A stretch of 64,000 nt of DNA, from NCBI RefSeq assembly GCF_041435495.1, contig NZ_CP108644.1, positions 2,108,001 to 2,172,000 of the forward strand, in the 5' to 3' direction. Shown piece by piece: positions 36,938 through 45,432 of this stretch. Numbering within the stretch: the first letter of the stretch is position 1; each line of letters begins with the position of its first letter. The notes under the pieces were generated by a model. The model was not told where the DNA came from. It saw only the letters and a program-made list of their open reading frames with translations, and searched no databases. The position numbers were made by a program, and so were the translations under genes. This DNA comes from Streptomyces sp. NBC_01116. Lineage in GTDB: Bacteria; Actinomycetota; Actinomycetes; Streptomycetales; Streptomycetaceae.

Positions 36938-38566
36938 TCAGGCCGCTTGCGGTTGGGTCAGGGATGCGAGGAGCGCGGCGCGGTCGACCTTGCCGTTGGC
37001 GTTGAGCGGCAGGGCCCCGGTGAAGGTCACCGCGGCCGGCACCATGTAGAGGGGAAGCCGCTGTCCCAGCGCTCCCAGCAGTTCGTCCGGGTCGCGGGAG
37101 GCCCCCGCGCACACGGCGTGCAGGACCGGTTCGCCCTTGCGGCCGGGCACCGGCAGCACCACCGCGTCGGTGATCCCGGGCTGGCGCATCAGGAGCGATT
37201 CGATCTCGCCGAGCTCGATCCGGTAGCCGTGGATCTTCACCTGGTGGTCGAGGCGGCCGAGGTGCACCAGCACCCCGTCCGTCAGGCGCACGCGGTCGCC
37301 GGTGCGGTACCAGTGCGCGGGCGTCAGCGGCCCGGTGCCGTCGTGGACGGCGTACGGCGCGGTCGGCGCGCGGAACCGGCCCACGTCGTCGGCCGGGTCG
37401 AGATAGCCGGGGAACCGCTGGCTGCCGCGCACGCACAGCTCGCCGTCGTCGGCCGGCCGGCCGCTCTCGTCCAGGATCAGGTGGTCCTGCCCCGGGTAGG
37501 GGACGCCGATGGGGACGGTCCCGTTGACGGTGTCCGGCCAGTCGGCGTCCTCGGGCGGCAGCCGGTACTCCGTCCAGGTCACCGTCATCTCGGTCGGGCC
37601 GTAGATGTTCTCGACGGTGCTGTGCGGTGCCGCCGCCCGCCAGGCCCGCGCCTGCGGCAGCTTCAGCGCCTCGCCGCAGAACAGGCTCCAGCGCAGGGTG
37701 GGCATCGAGCCGGGCCGCAGCGCCCGCAGCCGCTGCGCGAAGGCGGCGACGGACGGCACGGAGTTCCAGTGGGTGATCCGGGCCCGGTTGACGAACCGTA
37801 CGGGGGCCAGCAGCTCCTCGCGGGTGGGCACGACGAGCGTGGCGCCGGAGCCCCACGCCGAGAACATGTCGTACACCGACGGGTCGAAGGTGAGGTCGAA
37901 GGTCTGGGACACCCGGTCCCCCGGGCCCGTCCCGTACCGCCGGATCACATGGTCCAGGTAGGCGGAGACGTTGGCGTGCGTCACCGGCACGCCCTTGGGC
38001 CGGCCGGTCGAACCCGACGTGAAGAGGATGTAGGCGAGGTCCTCGGGGCCGGCGCTCGCCCGGGGCGGGGCCTCGGCGGGGGCGGCGGGCTCCCGCGCGT
38101 CGCACCGCAGCACGGGGACCGGCAGCCCGTCCGTGCCGGGCAGTTCGGCGTCCGCCAGGACCAGGTCCAGGCCCGCGGCCCTCGCGACGTCGGCGCCGCG
38201 CGCGATCGGGAAGGCCGGATTGAGCGGGACGACGGTGGCGCCCAGGCGGGCCACCGCGAGGTACCCGGCGTAGGCCAGCACGGAACGGGCGGCGAGGAGA
38301 CCGACCCGGGCGGGGCGGCCGCCGTGCCGGGCGACGACGGCCGCGGCGAGGTGGCCGGCCAGTCGCTCCAGTTCGCGGTAGCTCAGCTCCTGCCCGTCGA
38401 CCTCCAGGGCGCAGCAGGTGTCGCCGTACGCGGCGGCGCTGGCCGCGAACCAGTCGTAGAGCCGTTCGGCGTGCGCGGGTCGCGGGCTCGCGGAAGGTGC
38501 GGCGATGTTCTCGGCCGTGCTCTCAGCCGTGCTCTCGGCCGTGCTCTCGGCCGTGGTCACGCTCAT
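36938..38566 (-). CDS. Stand-alone adenylation enzyme (A3)
   Basis: A 542-residue amino-acid-activating enzyme of the DltA-like branch. [22 protein letters not shown] is A3, [20 protein letters not shown] is the A4 region, [13 protein letters not shown] is A5, YRTGDR is A7, [22 protein letters not shown] is A8, and NGKVDRAAL has the catalytic Lys. The hand-aligned pocket is D-P-Y-S-L-C-I-V-T-K. The N-terminus carries four tandem T-A-E-S units. The ATG overlaps the stop of the BtrH-like gene by 4 nt. This coupling suggests it charges the carrier used by that acyltransferase. Confidence 0.87.
   Translation of the reverse strand: MSVTTAESTAESTAESTAENIAAPSASPRPAHAERLYDWFAASAAAYGDTCCALEVDGQELSYRELERLAGHLAAAVVARHGGRPARVGLLAARSVLAYAGYLAVARLGATVVPLNPAFPIARGADVARAAGLDLVLADAELPGTDGLPVPVLRCDAREPAAPAEAPPRASAGPEDLAYILFTSGSTGRPKGVPVTHANVSAYLDHVIRRYGTGPGDRVSQTFDLTFDPSVYDMFSAWGSGATLVVPTREELLAPVRFVNRARITHWNSVPSVAAFAQRLRALRPGSMPTLRWSLFCGEALKLPQARAWRAAAPHSTVENIYGPTEMTVTWTEYRLPPEDADWPDTVNGTVPIGVPYPGQDHLILDESGRPADDGELCVRGSQRFPGYLDPADDVGRFRAPTAPYAVHDGTGPLTPAHWYRTGDRVRLTDGVLVHLGRLDHQVKIHGYRIELGEIESLLMRQPGITDAVVLPVPGRKGEPVLHAVCAGASRDPDELLGALGQRLPLYMVPAAVTFTGALPLNANGKVDRAALLASLTQPQAA
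38507..38554. repeat. 12-bp tandem repeat x4 in the A3 N-terminus
   Basis: Four in-frame copies of GCTCTCGGCCGT (with one or two substitutions) encode the T-A-E-S repeat close to the start codon of the adenylation gene. Confidence 0.88.
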
Positions 38567-39564
38567 CGGGTGGGCTCCTCTCGCCGCAGGACGGTCATGG
38601 CGTCGATCAGGGTGGCGAAGGCCTGCGCCACCACGCCCGGACGGGGGCGGCCCCGCTCGGCGGAGGTGACGGCGAAGCGCAGCGAACGCGGGAGTTCGCC
38701 CCAGGCGTGTGCGGCGGTGCCGGCGGCCGGTGCGGGCACCCGGCCCCGGCGGGCGAGTACGGCCAGCCGGTGCCGCTGGTGGCGGGCGGCGGCCCAGAGG
38801 TCGTCGGCGTGGGCGGCCAGTGCGGCGGGGTCCTCGCCGAGCCGGGCGGCGAGGAAGCGCAGGACGTCGAGCGGTTCGGTGAGCCACTGCCCGGCCGGCT
38901 CCCGCCCGGGCGGGCCCACCTCGCGGGCCAGCCAGCCGAAGTGGTCCGGGTCGGGCAGTTCCTGGGCGTCGCCCAGGGCGTGGACGTCGCGGGCCCGGTT
39001 CTGCCACGGCAGCGCTCCGGGAGGGGTCAGCAGCCCGCGCAGCTCGTCGTCGTCCAGGGTGCCGGTGTGGGGCAGTTGCTCACCGTCCGGCAGGAGTGCG
39101 GCGAAGCGGTCGGTGACCCGCCACCGGTCGCCGTGTTCCGTGCCGGGCTCCAGAAGGACCCAGTGGGAGACGGCCGAGCGGCCGTAGGCGGGCGACCAGG
39201 GAACGTGGCGGGTGTTGGCGACGGCCAGCACCCGTCCGCGCAGGGCGCTCTCGTGCCGGAGTCCGGCCAGCGCCTCGGGCCACGCGGCGGCCCCCCGGTG
39301 GGCGAGCGGGCCGTCCGGTCCGCCGGTGTCGATGCGCCGGTGGTGGCGGAAGGCGAGGCGCCCGGCCGGCAGGTCGGTGCGGACGGCGAGGGCGACGGCG
39401 TCGGCCAGGAGCTCCGCGGCGTCGGGCCGCTCCGCCTCCAGGTACGCCACCAACCCGGCGGTGTAGCAGCTCAGTTCGGGGGCTCCGGCCGGGGCGCCGC
39501 CTTCGCCCGAGGCACTCCCGGACCATACGGTGGTGTCCGTCGCGGTGTTCGTCGCGGTGCTCAC
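38563..39564 (-). CDS. Papain-like BtrH/DUF1839-type putative acyltransferase (copy 2)
   Basis: A 333-residue protein with no standard domain visible at first sight. Hand alignment to the other copy (42887-44044) shows the same order of Cys (Cys33 in LSCYTAGL), a PW-x-P segment (HVPWSPAYG), His (His134 in SHWVLLEP) and Asp (Asp152 in VTDRF). This C-H-D order is that of papain-like proteins such as BtrH, which moves an acyl group from a carrier protein onto an amine. It lacks the C-terminal carrier domain of its paralogue. Starts are coupled on both sides (GTGA with the PPTase, ATGA with A3). Family assignment is by inspection only. Confidence 0.5.
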   Translation of the reverse strand: MSTATNTATDTTVWSGSASGEGGAPAGAPELSCYTAGLVAYLEAERPDAAELLADAVALAVRTDLPAGRLAFRHHRRIDTGGPDGPLAHRGAAAWPEALAGLRHESALRGRVLAVANTRHVPWSPAYGRSAVSHWVLLEPGTEHGDRWRVTDRFAALLPDGEQLPHTGTLDDDELRGLLTPPGALPWQNRARDVHALGDAQELPDPDHFGWLAREVGPPGREPAGQWLTEPLDVLRFLAARLGEDPAALAAHADDLWAAARHQRHRLAVLARRGRVPAPAAGTAAHAWGELPRSLRFAVTSAERGRPRPGVVAQAFATLIDAMTVLRREEPTR

Positions 39565-40187
39565 AGCAGCTCCCATGCGCAGCTCAGAGGGATGTCGGAC
39601 CGGTCGCGCAGGCTGCGCCACCGGAAGCCCTTCCATCGGCCGGACGTCTCTCCCACGGTGACGTCCACGGTCCAGGGGCCGCCCGCCAGGCCGCTGCCCT
39701 CCGCCTTGACGCAGGCCTCCTGCACGGTCCAGATCCAGGCGAACTCCCGGGCCCGGTCGTCGTGCGGCAACGCGTCGAGCCGTTCGCGGCCCCGGCGTAC
39801 GCACTTGCGCACCAGACCGTCGCTCAGCTTCTCGGCGGGCAGCTGGACATCGATGCCGACGGCCCGGCCGACGGCGACGCAGGCGGCGACGTGCCCCCGG
39901 TCGTGGGCGATGCTGATGCCGAGGTCGGGGCGGGTGGCCAGCCCCGGTTTCCCGTTGCGGCCGAGGGTCACGCGGTCGTCGGCGGCCTCCGGCACGGTGG
40001 CGGCCAGCAGCTCGCGCAGCAGGGCCCGGCCGGCGAGGAACTCCGCCGCCCGCCAGTCGGCCAGGCCGGAGGCGTCCGCGAGGTCGTCGGGGTGTCCCGG
40101 GGCCGGGGCCGTGCCCTGCCGGGTCATGAACCAGATGCCGGGCTCGCACTCGACGGCGTCCGTCGCGGCGGCGCGGGCCGGGGTCAC
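39561..40187 (-). CDS. Sfp-type 4'-phosphopantetheinyl transferase 2
   Basis: A 208-residue PPTase. LGISIAHDRGHVAACVAVG and AVGIDVQLP are conserved, with the metal-binding Asp. The third motif reads FAWIWTVQEACVKAEG: the usual Lys of the W-x-x-K-E block is Gln here, while the catalytic Glu and the downstream Lys remain. It is diverged from PPTase 1. GTG 40187 forms a GTGA overlap with the dehydrogenase stop. Two PPTases in one cluster suggest that some of its atypical carriers need a dedicated partner. Confidence 0.87.
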   Translation of the reverse strand: MTPARAAATDAVECEPGIWFMTRQGTAPAPGHPDDLADASGLADWRAAEFLAGRALLRELLAATVPEAADDRVTLGRNGKPGLATRPDLGISIAHDRGHVAACVAVGRAVGIDVQLPAEKLSDGLVRKCVRRGRERLDALPHDDRAREFAWIWTVQEACVKAEGSGLAGGPWTVDVTVGETSGRWKGFRWRSLRDRSDIPLSCAWELL

Positions 40188-41380
40188 GGCGCCAGCTCCG
40201 CGAGGAGCGGTTCGGCGGCCCCGGCGACCGCGGACAGGACGACCTCGGTGGCTCCGCCGCCGATGCTCCACAGCGCGGCCTGGGCCCGGGTCCACTGGGC
40301 GCCGCCGGTGGCGAAGCCCTCGGAGCCCTGCAACTGGGCGCAGATGCCGAGCACATGCGCGACGGTCTGGGCGGCGGAGGCCTTCAGCACGGAAGCCGCG
40401 GCGGTGTCGTGGCGGCGGGCGACGCGTTCGGCCAGCCGTTCGGTGAGCGCGTCCAGCTGGTGGGCGCGGACGAGGCAGTCGGCGAAGCGCTGCCGGACGC
40501 TCTCCAGGGACCAGAGCGTCCCGTCGCCGAACCTCCGCTCCTGGAGGGACTTCCGGGCCTGCTGGAGCTGGCGCCGGCAGAGGGCGACGGCCCAGAGCGT
40601 GCCCGTGAGCCGTTCCACGGCGATATGGGCGGCGAAGGACGTCATCCCGCGGCCGACCCGGCCGACGAGGTGGGTGCGCGGCAGCCGTACGCCGTCGAGG
40701 CGCAGGTGGCCCGTGCCGGAGCCGTCGAACAGCTCCGAGTCGGCCGGCTCGACGCTCACGCCCTCGGCGGTGGCGGGCACCAGGACCCAGGTGAAGTTGG
40801 TGAAGTGGCTTCCCTCGCGATGCCGGGCCAGCACCAGGAAGTGGTCGGCGTGGGTGGCGTTGGTGATCCAGCGTTTGACGCCGCTCACCGTGAGCCCGCC
40901 CTGCTCGATCGTCACGGTGGTGGAGAGCCCGGTGAGGTCCGAGCCGGAGCCCTCGTCGGTGGCGGCGAGGGCGAGGACCGAACGCCCGGCCAGCGCCTCG
41001 TCCAGGACGAGCGCGGCCTGTTCGCCGCCGAGGGTGAGCAGCGGTACGGCGGTGGCGATCTGGACGCACAGGGCGAGCGTGGTGCCGATGCCGGAGACCG
41101 CGTCCGCGTCGGCCATCAGCCGGCTCAGCACCGGTACGTCGACGCCCGCCGCCGGGTCGCCGCCGACGAAGGCGGAGCGGAGCCGGCCGGCGGCGCCGAG
41201 GGCGGCCCAGAGCGTCCGGCCGTCCGCTCCGGCGGGCAGCCCGGGGGGCTCCGCCGCGCCCACGGGCGGCGCGGACGGCACGGCTCGGCCGGCGAGGGCG
41301 AGCCGGGGGCGGGTGGCCCTGCCGCCGGGCGGGCCCTTGGCGGCGTCCTCGGCCGGGTGGTCCGGCGGGCTATCGGACAA
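40184..41380 (-). CDS. Acyl-CoA dehydrogenase-fold flavoprotein (ACAD 1)
   Basis: A 398-residue flavoprotein. ATDEGSGSDLTGLSTTV and VSGVKRWITNATHADHFLVLAR are the ACAD substrate/FAD-binding blocks. Near the C-terminus QLQGSEGFATGG and IGGGATEVVLS align with the classical GGxGY and EGTxEIQ motifs, so the usual catalytic Glu there is Gly. A Glu in IAVERL sits where isovaleryl-CoA dehydrogenase has its base. It may oxidise a carrier-bound aminoacyl chain, as PltE/RedW do, or be a group D monooxygenase. The TTG start overlaps the previous gene by 11 nt, and the Pro/Ala-rich first 50 residues leave the start uncertain. Confidence 0.82.
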   Translation of the reverse strand: MSDSPPDHPAEDAAKGPPGGRATRPRLALAGRAVPSAPPVGAAEPPGLPAGADGRTLWAALGAAGRLRSAFVGGDPAAGVDVPVLSRLMADADAVSGIGTTLALCVQIATAVPLLTLGGEQAALVLDEALAGRSVLALAATDEGSGSDLTGLSTTVTIEQGGLTVSGVKRWITNATHADHFLVLARHREGSHFTNFTWVLVPATAEGVSVEPADSELFDGSGTGHLRLDGVRLPRTHLVGRVGRGMTSFAAHIAVERLTGTLWAVALCRRQLQQARKSLQERRFGDGTLWSLESVRQRFADCLVRAHQLDALTERLAERVARRHDTAAASVLKASAAQTVAHVLGICAQLQGSEGFATGGAQWTRAQAALWSIGGGATEVVLSAVAGAAEPLLAELAP

Positions 41381-42575
41381 GGCGCACCTCCGGGTCCATC
41401 AACGTGAGCCGGCCGTCCGCCTGGTGGAGGCGGTCGTTGCTGTAGTTCAGTGGCGCGGAGCGCAGGTCGCGCAGGGCCGCCTCCAGCCGGGTGGAGGAGT
41501 CCTTGAGGTAGCCGTGGCGCAGTCCGACGGTCTCGACGAGCAGGTCGACGGCCGCGTGGCACTCCTGGGAAGCGGTGATCTTCAGTGCGTTCAAGAGCAG
41601 TTGCACCCGGGGCGCGGAGACGTCGGGGGCGGCGGCGACGGCCTGCTCGGTGTGGCGCAGCAGGGCGTGCACGGTGTCGATCTTCTGGCGGGCGGCGGAG
41701 AGCCGTCCCAGGAGCAGTTCGGAGCCGAGGTCGAAGCGGCCCCGGCCGGCCGGGGTGCGCAGGAGGGTCACCACCCGCGACAGGGCTCCGGCGGCCGTGC
41801 CGAGCCAGGCGGCGGACCACGCCAGGTGGGCGAGGGGGCCGAAGACCTCGACGGCGATCCGGGAGAACTGGCCGCTCCCGCCGACGACCTGGTCCGCGGG
41901 CACCTGTCCCCGGAGCCGCAGGGCCACGCTGTGGCTGGCCCGCATGCCCATCGGCTGCCAGTCGCCGCTCTCCTCGACGGAGAGCTGGTCCCGGCCGGCG
42001 TAGACGAGGGAGACCTGACTCGGGGAGGTCGCCTCCGGCGGCTGCACGGTGATGAGGAAGCCGTCGGCGTGCGCGCCGCCCGTGACGATCGGCGCGAACC
42101 GGTCGACGACCAGATCCGTGCCGGACCGGTCGGTCCGCGAGCCGGCGGTCAGCAGGTGGCCGCCCTTGCCCGCCTCGGTGGTGACGGACGCCAGGTAGAC
42201 GCGCCCGGCCGCGATCCCGGGGAGCAGCGCGGTCCGCAGGCTCTGGGTGGCGTGCCCGACGACGGCGGCCACCTGCTGGCAGTGCATGCCGAGGATCATG
42301 GCGACGGACATGTCGGCCCGGCCCAGTGCGACGCATACGTCGAGGAGTTCGTCGACGTTCGCGCCGAGGCCGCCGTACTCGACGGGGACGGTCAGGCCCA
42401 GCAGCCGGGTCTCGCGCAGGGCGGCCAGCGCCTCCACCGGGAAGTCGGCGGCCTCGTCGTGCCGGGGGGCGTGGTCGGCGGCGATCCCGGCGACGTAGCG
42501 GGCCCGCTCCAGGGGGCTCTGTCCCGCGAACAGGTCGCTGGTGGCGGCCGGTTCGGCCGGGAGCACGGTGCTCAT
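41370..42575 (-). CDS. Acyl-CoA dehydrogenase-fold flavoprotein (ACAD 2)
   Basis: A 401-residue ACAD-like protein. ETRLLGLTVPVEYGGLGANVDELLDVCVALGRADMSVAMILGMH is the conserved N-terminal helical domain. YLASVTTEAGKGG replaces the usual ..TEPxxGSD. The C-terminal VGLRHGYLKDSSTRLEAALRDLRSAPLNYSNDRL is typical of atypical secondary-metabolism ACADs. The classical EGT-type Glu motif is absent. ATG at 42575 overlaps the carrier-protein stop (ATGA), so the neighbouring carrier is its probable substrate platform. The pair with ACAD 1 may act in sequence or as a heteromer. Confidence 0.8.
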   Translation of the reverse strand: MSTVLPAEPAATSDLFAGQSPLERARYVAGIAADHAPRHDEAADFPVEALAALRETRLLGLTVPVEYGGLGANVDELLDVCVALGRADMSVAMILGMHCQQVAAVVGHATQSLRTALLPGIAAGRVYLASVTTEAGKGGHLLTAGSRTDRSGTDLVVDRFAPIVTGGAHADGFLITVQPPEATSPSQVSLVYAGRDQLSVEESGDWQPMGMRASHSVALRLRGQVPADQVVGGSGQFSRIAVEVFGPLAHLAWSAAWLGTAAGALSRVVTLLRTPAGRGRFDLGSELLLGRLSAARQKIDTVHALLRHTEQAVAAAPDVSAPRVQLLLNALKITASQECHAAVDLLVETVGLRHGYLKDSSTRLEAALRDLRSAPLNYSNDRLHQADGRLTLMDPEVRLVR

Positions 42576-42835
42576 GCCGCCTCCGACGCCGCGGAACCGG
42601 AGTCCCGCGCGGCCTCGATCGCGCTCCACAGGGATCCGGCGGTGGCGAAGGTGGCGTCGTTGAGGTCGTCGTCGGCGAGCGCGATGCCGAAGGTGTCCTC
42701 GATGGCGAAGAGCAGCTCGATCGACTGCATGGAGTCCAGGCCCAGTTCACGCAGGTCCGAGTCCCGGTCGAGTTCCTGGCCGTGGAGGTACTTGAGGAAG
42801 GGCGCCAGCAGTTCGGTGAATCGGGTGTCCATCAC
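42572..42835 (-). CDS. Acyl carrier protein (LGLDSM type)
   Basis: An 87-residue free carrier protein. ELGLDSMQSIELLFAIEDTFGI is a classical 4'-phosphopantetheine site, with Ser35 as the attachment residue. A helix-rich acidic body follows. It is coupled to ACAD 2 and follows the BtrH-carrier fusion gene by about 50 nt. It is the best candidate for the carrier on which the two dehydrogenase-fold enzymes act. Confidence 0.9.
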   Translation of the reverse strand: MMDTRFTELLAPFLKYLHGQELDRDSDLRELGLDSMQSIELLFAIEDTFGIALADDDLNDATFATAGSLWSAIEAARDSGSAASEAA

Positions 42836-42886
42836 GATGCTCCTAGGGGCTGGGGGAGAGGTACGCGGGGGCCGTGCGGTGATGTG

Positions 42887-44044
42887 TCAGCCGGCCGTTC
42901 CGCCGGCGGCGGCGACCAGGGTGCGGAGCCCGTCGAGCCGGTGCAGGGTCTCGGGCAGCAGGTCATCGGGGTCGAACTCGACGTCGAACCGCTCCTCCAG
43001 TGCCTCGACGACCTCGACGACCTGGAAGGAGCCGAAGCCGCGCAGTTCGCTCAGCGACGGGGCCTCGCGCACCTTCTCGGCGGGGACGCCGACGACCTCG
43101 GCGACCACCTCGGTCACGGCGGCGAGCACGGGGTCCGGGGTGTCGAAGAGCTCCCGGTCGGCGTGGAGGGCGGCGGCCACGGCGGGCAGCAGTCCGGCGG
43201 GTTCGGGGCGGGCGCGCTGGACCCGCCGGTAGGCGAGGAACGCCTGCTCGGCGAGGCGGGCCAGGCGCAGCACGTGCGCGGTGACCGGATCGCCCACGGG
43301 GCCCCGGGTGGCGAGGAACGCCACGTGCAGGGCGCGCGACCGGGCCAGCAGCCAGGTCTCGGTGGTCAGCTGCTCCAGGGCGGCCGCCCGGTCGGGGTGG
43401 GCGGCGTAGGCGGCCACGTACTCCTCGGCTCCGCCGAAGTCCCCGGGGCCGGGCTCGACCGGGCCGGCCGGCACCGCGTCGAAGCGCACCACGAGCGAGG
43501 AGACCGGCAGCACCGACCAGTCCGTCACCCACCGGCCGGGCGCGGCCACGCCCCACGGGGTGTGGCTGGCGTAGGCGTCGACGACCAGTGCCCGGTCGCC
43601 GTGCGGGGCGACCAGGTAGCTGTGCTCCATGTGCCGTCGGCCGTGGTAAGGGAGCCACGGCATGGCGAAGGAGTCCGCGACCACGTACAGGCGGCCGTGT
43701 GTCCGGGCGAGTCCGGCCAGTTCGGCGGGCTGGACCCCGGTCCACCGGGCGGTCTCGGCGAGCCCGGCCGGGGCCGTCGCGGCGAGCTGGTCCTCCAGTG
43801 CCGGTTCGACGGTGGGCAGTCCGTGCGGGCCGGGCCGGGGCCGGAAGCGCGGGACCGCGCCGAGGGCGAGGTGGGCGTCGTCGCCGTGCAGGTCGTCGGC
43901 GAGCTGGGCCAGGTTCGACTGGACGCAGTCGAGCCGTCCGGCCCGTTCGCCGGACAGGACCGGCGGAACGGCCGCGCCGGGGGCGGGCGGTGCGAGGTCC
44001 GCCGCGGTCCAAGCGGCGGTCGCGCTCTCGGTGACGGCGCTCAT
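42887..44044 (-). CDS. BtrH/DUF1839-like acyltransferase fused to a carrier domain (copy 1)
   Basis: A 385-residue two-domain protein. Residues about 30-300 hold a papain-like pattern: Cys40 (RLDCVQSNLAQLADDL), a MPWLPYHGRR segment, His141 (EHSYLVAP) and Asp156 (VVDAYASHTPWG). Residues about 305-380 form a carrier domain whose attachment site reads LRGFGSFQVVEVVEAL, so Ser339 is in G-S-F rather than D-S-L. I infer an enzyme that transfers an acyl or aminoacyl group from its own carrier to an amine. It shares the fold with the 38.6-kb protein. The ATG overlaps the TrpB-like gene stop. Confidence is good for the carrier domain and moderate for the enzyme domain. Confidence 0.55.
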   Translation of the reverse strand: MSAVTESATAAWTAADLAPPAPGAAVPPVLSGERAGRLDCVQSNLAQLADDLHGDDAHLALGAVPRFRPRPGPHGLPTVEPALEDQLAATAPAGLAETARWTGVQPAELAGLARTHGRLYVVADSFAMPWLPYHGRRHMEHSYLVAPHGDRALVVDAYASHTPWGVAAPGRWVTDWSVLPVSSLVVRFDAVPAGPVEPGPGDFGGAEEYVAAYAAHPDRAAALEQLTTETWLLARSRALHVAFLATRGPVGDPVTAHVLRLARLAEQAFLAYRRVQRARPEPAGLLPAVAAALHADRELFDTPDPVLAAVTEVVAEVVGVPAEKVREAPSLSELRGFGSFQVVEVVEALEERFDVEFDPDDLLPETLHRLDGLRTLVAAAGGTAG

Positions 44045-45432
44045 CGCGGACCTCCCGCCGGTCCGGCCGCGGCGCCCGCGAGGAGCGGGCCGATGCCGAG
44101 GGGCGCGCCGCCGAGGGCGGGGCTGAGTCCGGACACGGCGGCCAGCAGGGCCTGTTCGCTCGGGGCCTCGTCGCTCAGTTCGTCGTTGAGGAGCTGCTCG
44201 TAGGCGGCCAGGTCGAGGTAGCCGCTGCCGCTGACGCAGACCAGGACGCCCCGCTCGGCCCGCATGCCGTCCGCTCCGGAGGTGGCGAGCTTGGCGGCCG
44301 CGGCCAGCGCGTGCCCGGACTCGGGAGCGGGCAGCACGGTCTCGTGCCGGGTGAGCAGGCGGCCGGCGTCCAGGGCCTCCTGCTGGGTGACGGCGGTGGC
44401 GTCCACGTCGCCGCTGTGGCGCATCGCGGAGATGAGCTTGGCGGCTCCGTGGAACCGCAGACCGGCGGAGTGCGCGTCCGGGATCGGGTAGTCGCTGCCG
44501 ACGGTGTACATCGCCTCCAGCGGGCCGGTGCCGGTGGCGTCGGTCTTGTCGTAGGCGTACACCCCCCGGGTGAGTTTGGGGGCGGTCGAGGATTCGGCGG
44601 CGACCAGCCTGGGCGGCCTGGTCCCGGTGGCGACGGCCTCGGCGTGGAAGGGCAGGGCGATGCCGCCGAAGTTGGAGCCGGCGCCGACCGCGCCGACCAC
44701 CATGTCGATGCCGGCGTCCAGCTCCGCGAGCTGCGCCTGCGCCTCCAGGCCGATGACGGACTGGTGGAGGATGCTGTAGGTCTCGCCGCTGCCGATGCAG
44801 AAGGCCACGTCGTCGTGGGTCGAGGCGTATTCGACCGCTTCGCCGATGGCCATGGCCAGGCTGTTGCCGACGCCCTCGGCCCGGGTTCCGGAGACCTGGG
44901 TGAGACCGCTCGGGCTGGGGTGGATCTCCGCTCCGAGCATGCGCATGAGGACTCCGCGGTAGGGCTTGCGCCGCAGGCTGGAGTCGACCATGAAGACCCG
45001 GCAGCGCAGGCCGAACAGCGCGCAGGCCGCCGCCATCGCGGTGCCCCACTGGCCGGCCCCGGTGCCGGTGACCAGCTCCTTCACTCCGGCCTTCTTGTAG
45101 TAATAGGCCTGCGCGAGCGCGGTGTTGAGCTTGTGGCTGCCGGAGATGTTGCCGCCCTCGTACTTCATGTAGACGGGCACCCGGGAGCCGATGGCCTGCT
45201 CGAAGCCGGTGGCCCGCCACAGGGGCGTCGGCCGGAACCTGCTGTAGGCGGCGAGGACCTCGGCGGGGATGTCCCAGTACTCGCGCTCCAGGACGCTCTG
45301 CCGTACGAGTTCCATCGGCAGGTTGACGCCGACGCCGGTACGGCCGGTGGTCTCGGGGGTGAGGTCGGGCGGCAGCGGCGCGGAGAGGTACGGCAGGGTG
45401 CTGCGCCAGCGGGTGGGCAGGGTGGCGGTCAT
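44041..45432 (-). CDS. TrpB-like PLP-dependent enzyme
   Basis: A 463-residue fold-type II PLP enzyme related to tryptophan synthase beta chain, closest in feel to the TrpB2 branch. NISGSHKLNTALAQAYYYKKAG contains the PLP lysine (Lys101). VTGTGAGQWGTA and GSNFGGIALPF (phosphate-binding glycine loop) are conserved. There is no trpA nearby, so ordinary tryptophan synthesis is unlikely. Beta-replacement or beta-elimination on a serine-like substrate, or formation of an unusual amino acid for the pathway, is more plausible. Coupled by ATGA to carrier and BtrH-carrier genes on both sides. Confidence 0.82.
   Translation of the reverse strand: MTATLPTRWRSTLPYLSAPLPPDLTPETTGRTGVGVNLPMELVRQSVLEREYWDIPAEVLAAYSRFRPTPLWRATGFEQAIGSRVPVYMKYEGGNISGSHKLNTALAQAYYYKKAGVKELVTGTGAGQWGTAMAAACALFGLRCRVFMVDSSLRRKPYRGVLMRMLGAEIHPSPSGLTQVSGTRAEGVGNSLAMAIGEAVEYASTHDDVAFCIGSGETYSILHQSVIGLEAQAQLAELDAGIDMVVGAVGAGSNFGGIALPFHAEAVATGTRPPRLVAAESSTAPKLTRGVYAYDKTDATGTGPLEAMYTVGSDYPIPDAHSAGLRFHGAAKLISAMRHSGDVDATAVTQQEALDAGRLLTRHETVLPAPESGHALAAAAKLATSGADGMRAERGVLVCVSGSGYLDLAAYEQLLNDELSDEAPSEQALLAAVSGLSPALGGAPLGIGPLLAGAAAGPAGGPR

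Noticed and set aside
39762..43232. 1156-residue plus-strand ORF across PPTase2, the ACADs and a carrier gene
   Set aside because: It crosses several well-supported minus-strand genes and has Ser/Arg-rich noise composition.
44041..45432. TrpB-like gene as ordinary tryptophan synthase
   Set aside because: No trpA or other trp gene nearby, and it is coupled to carrier-protein genes.
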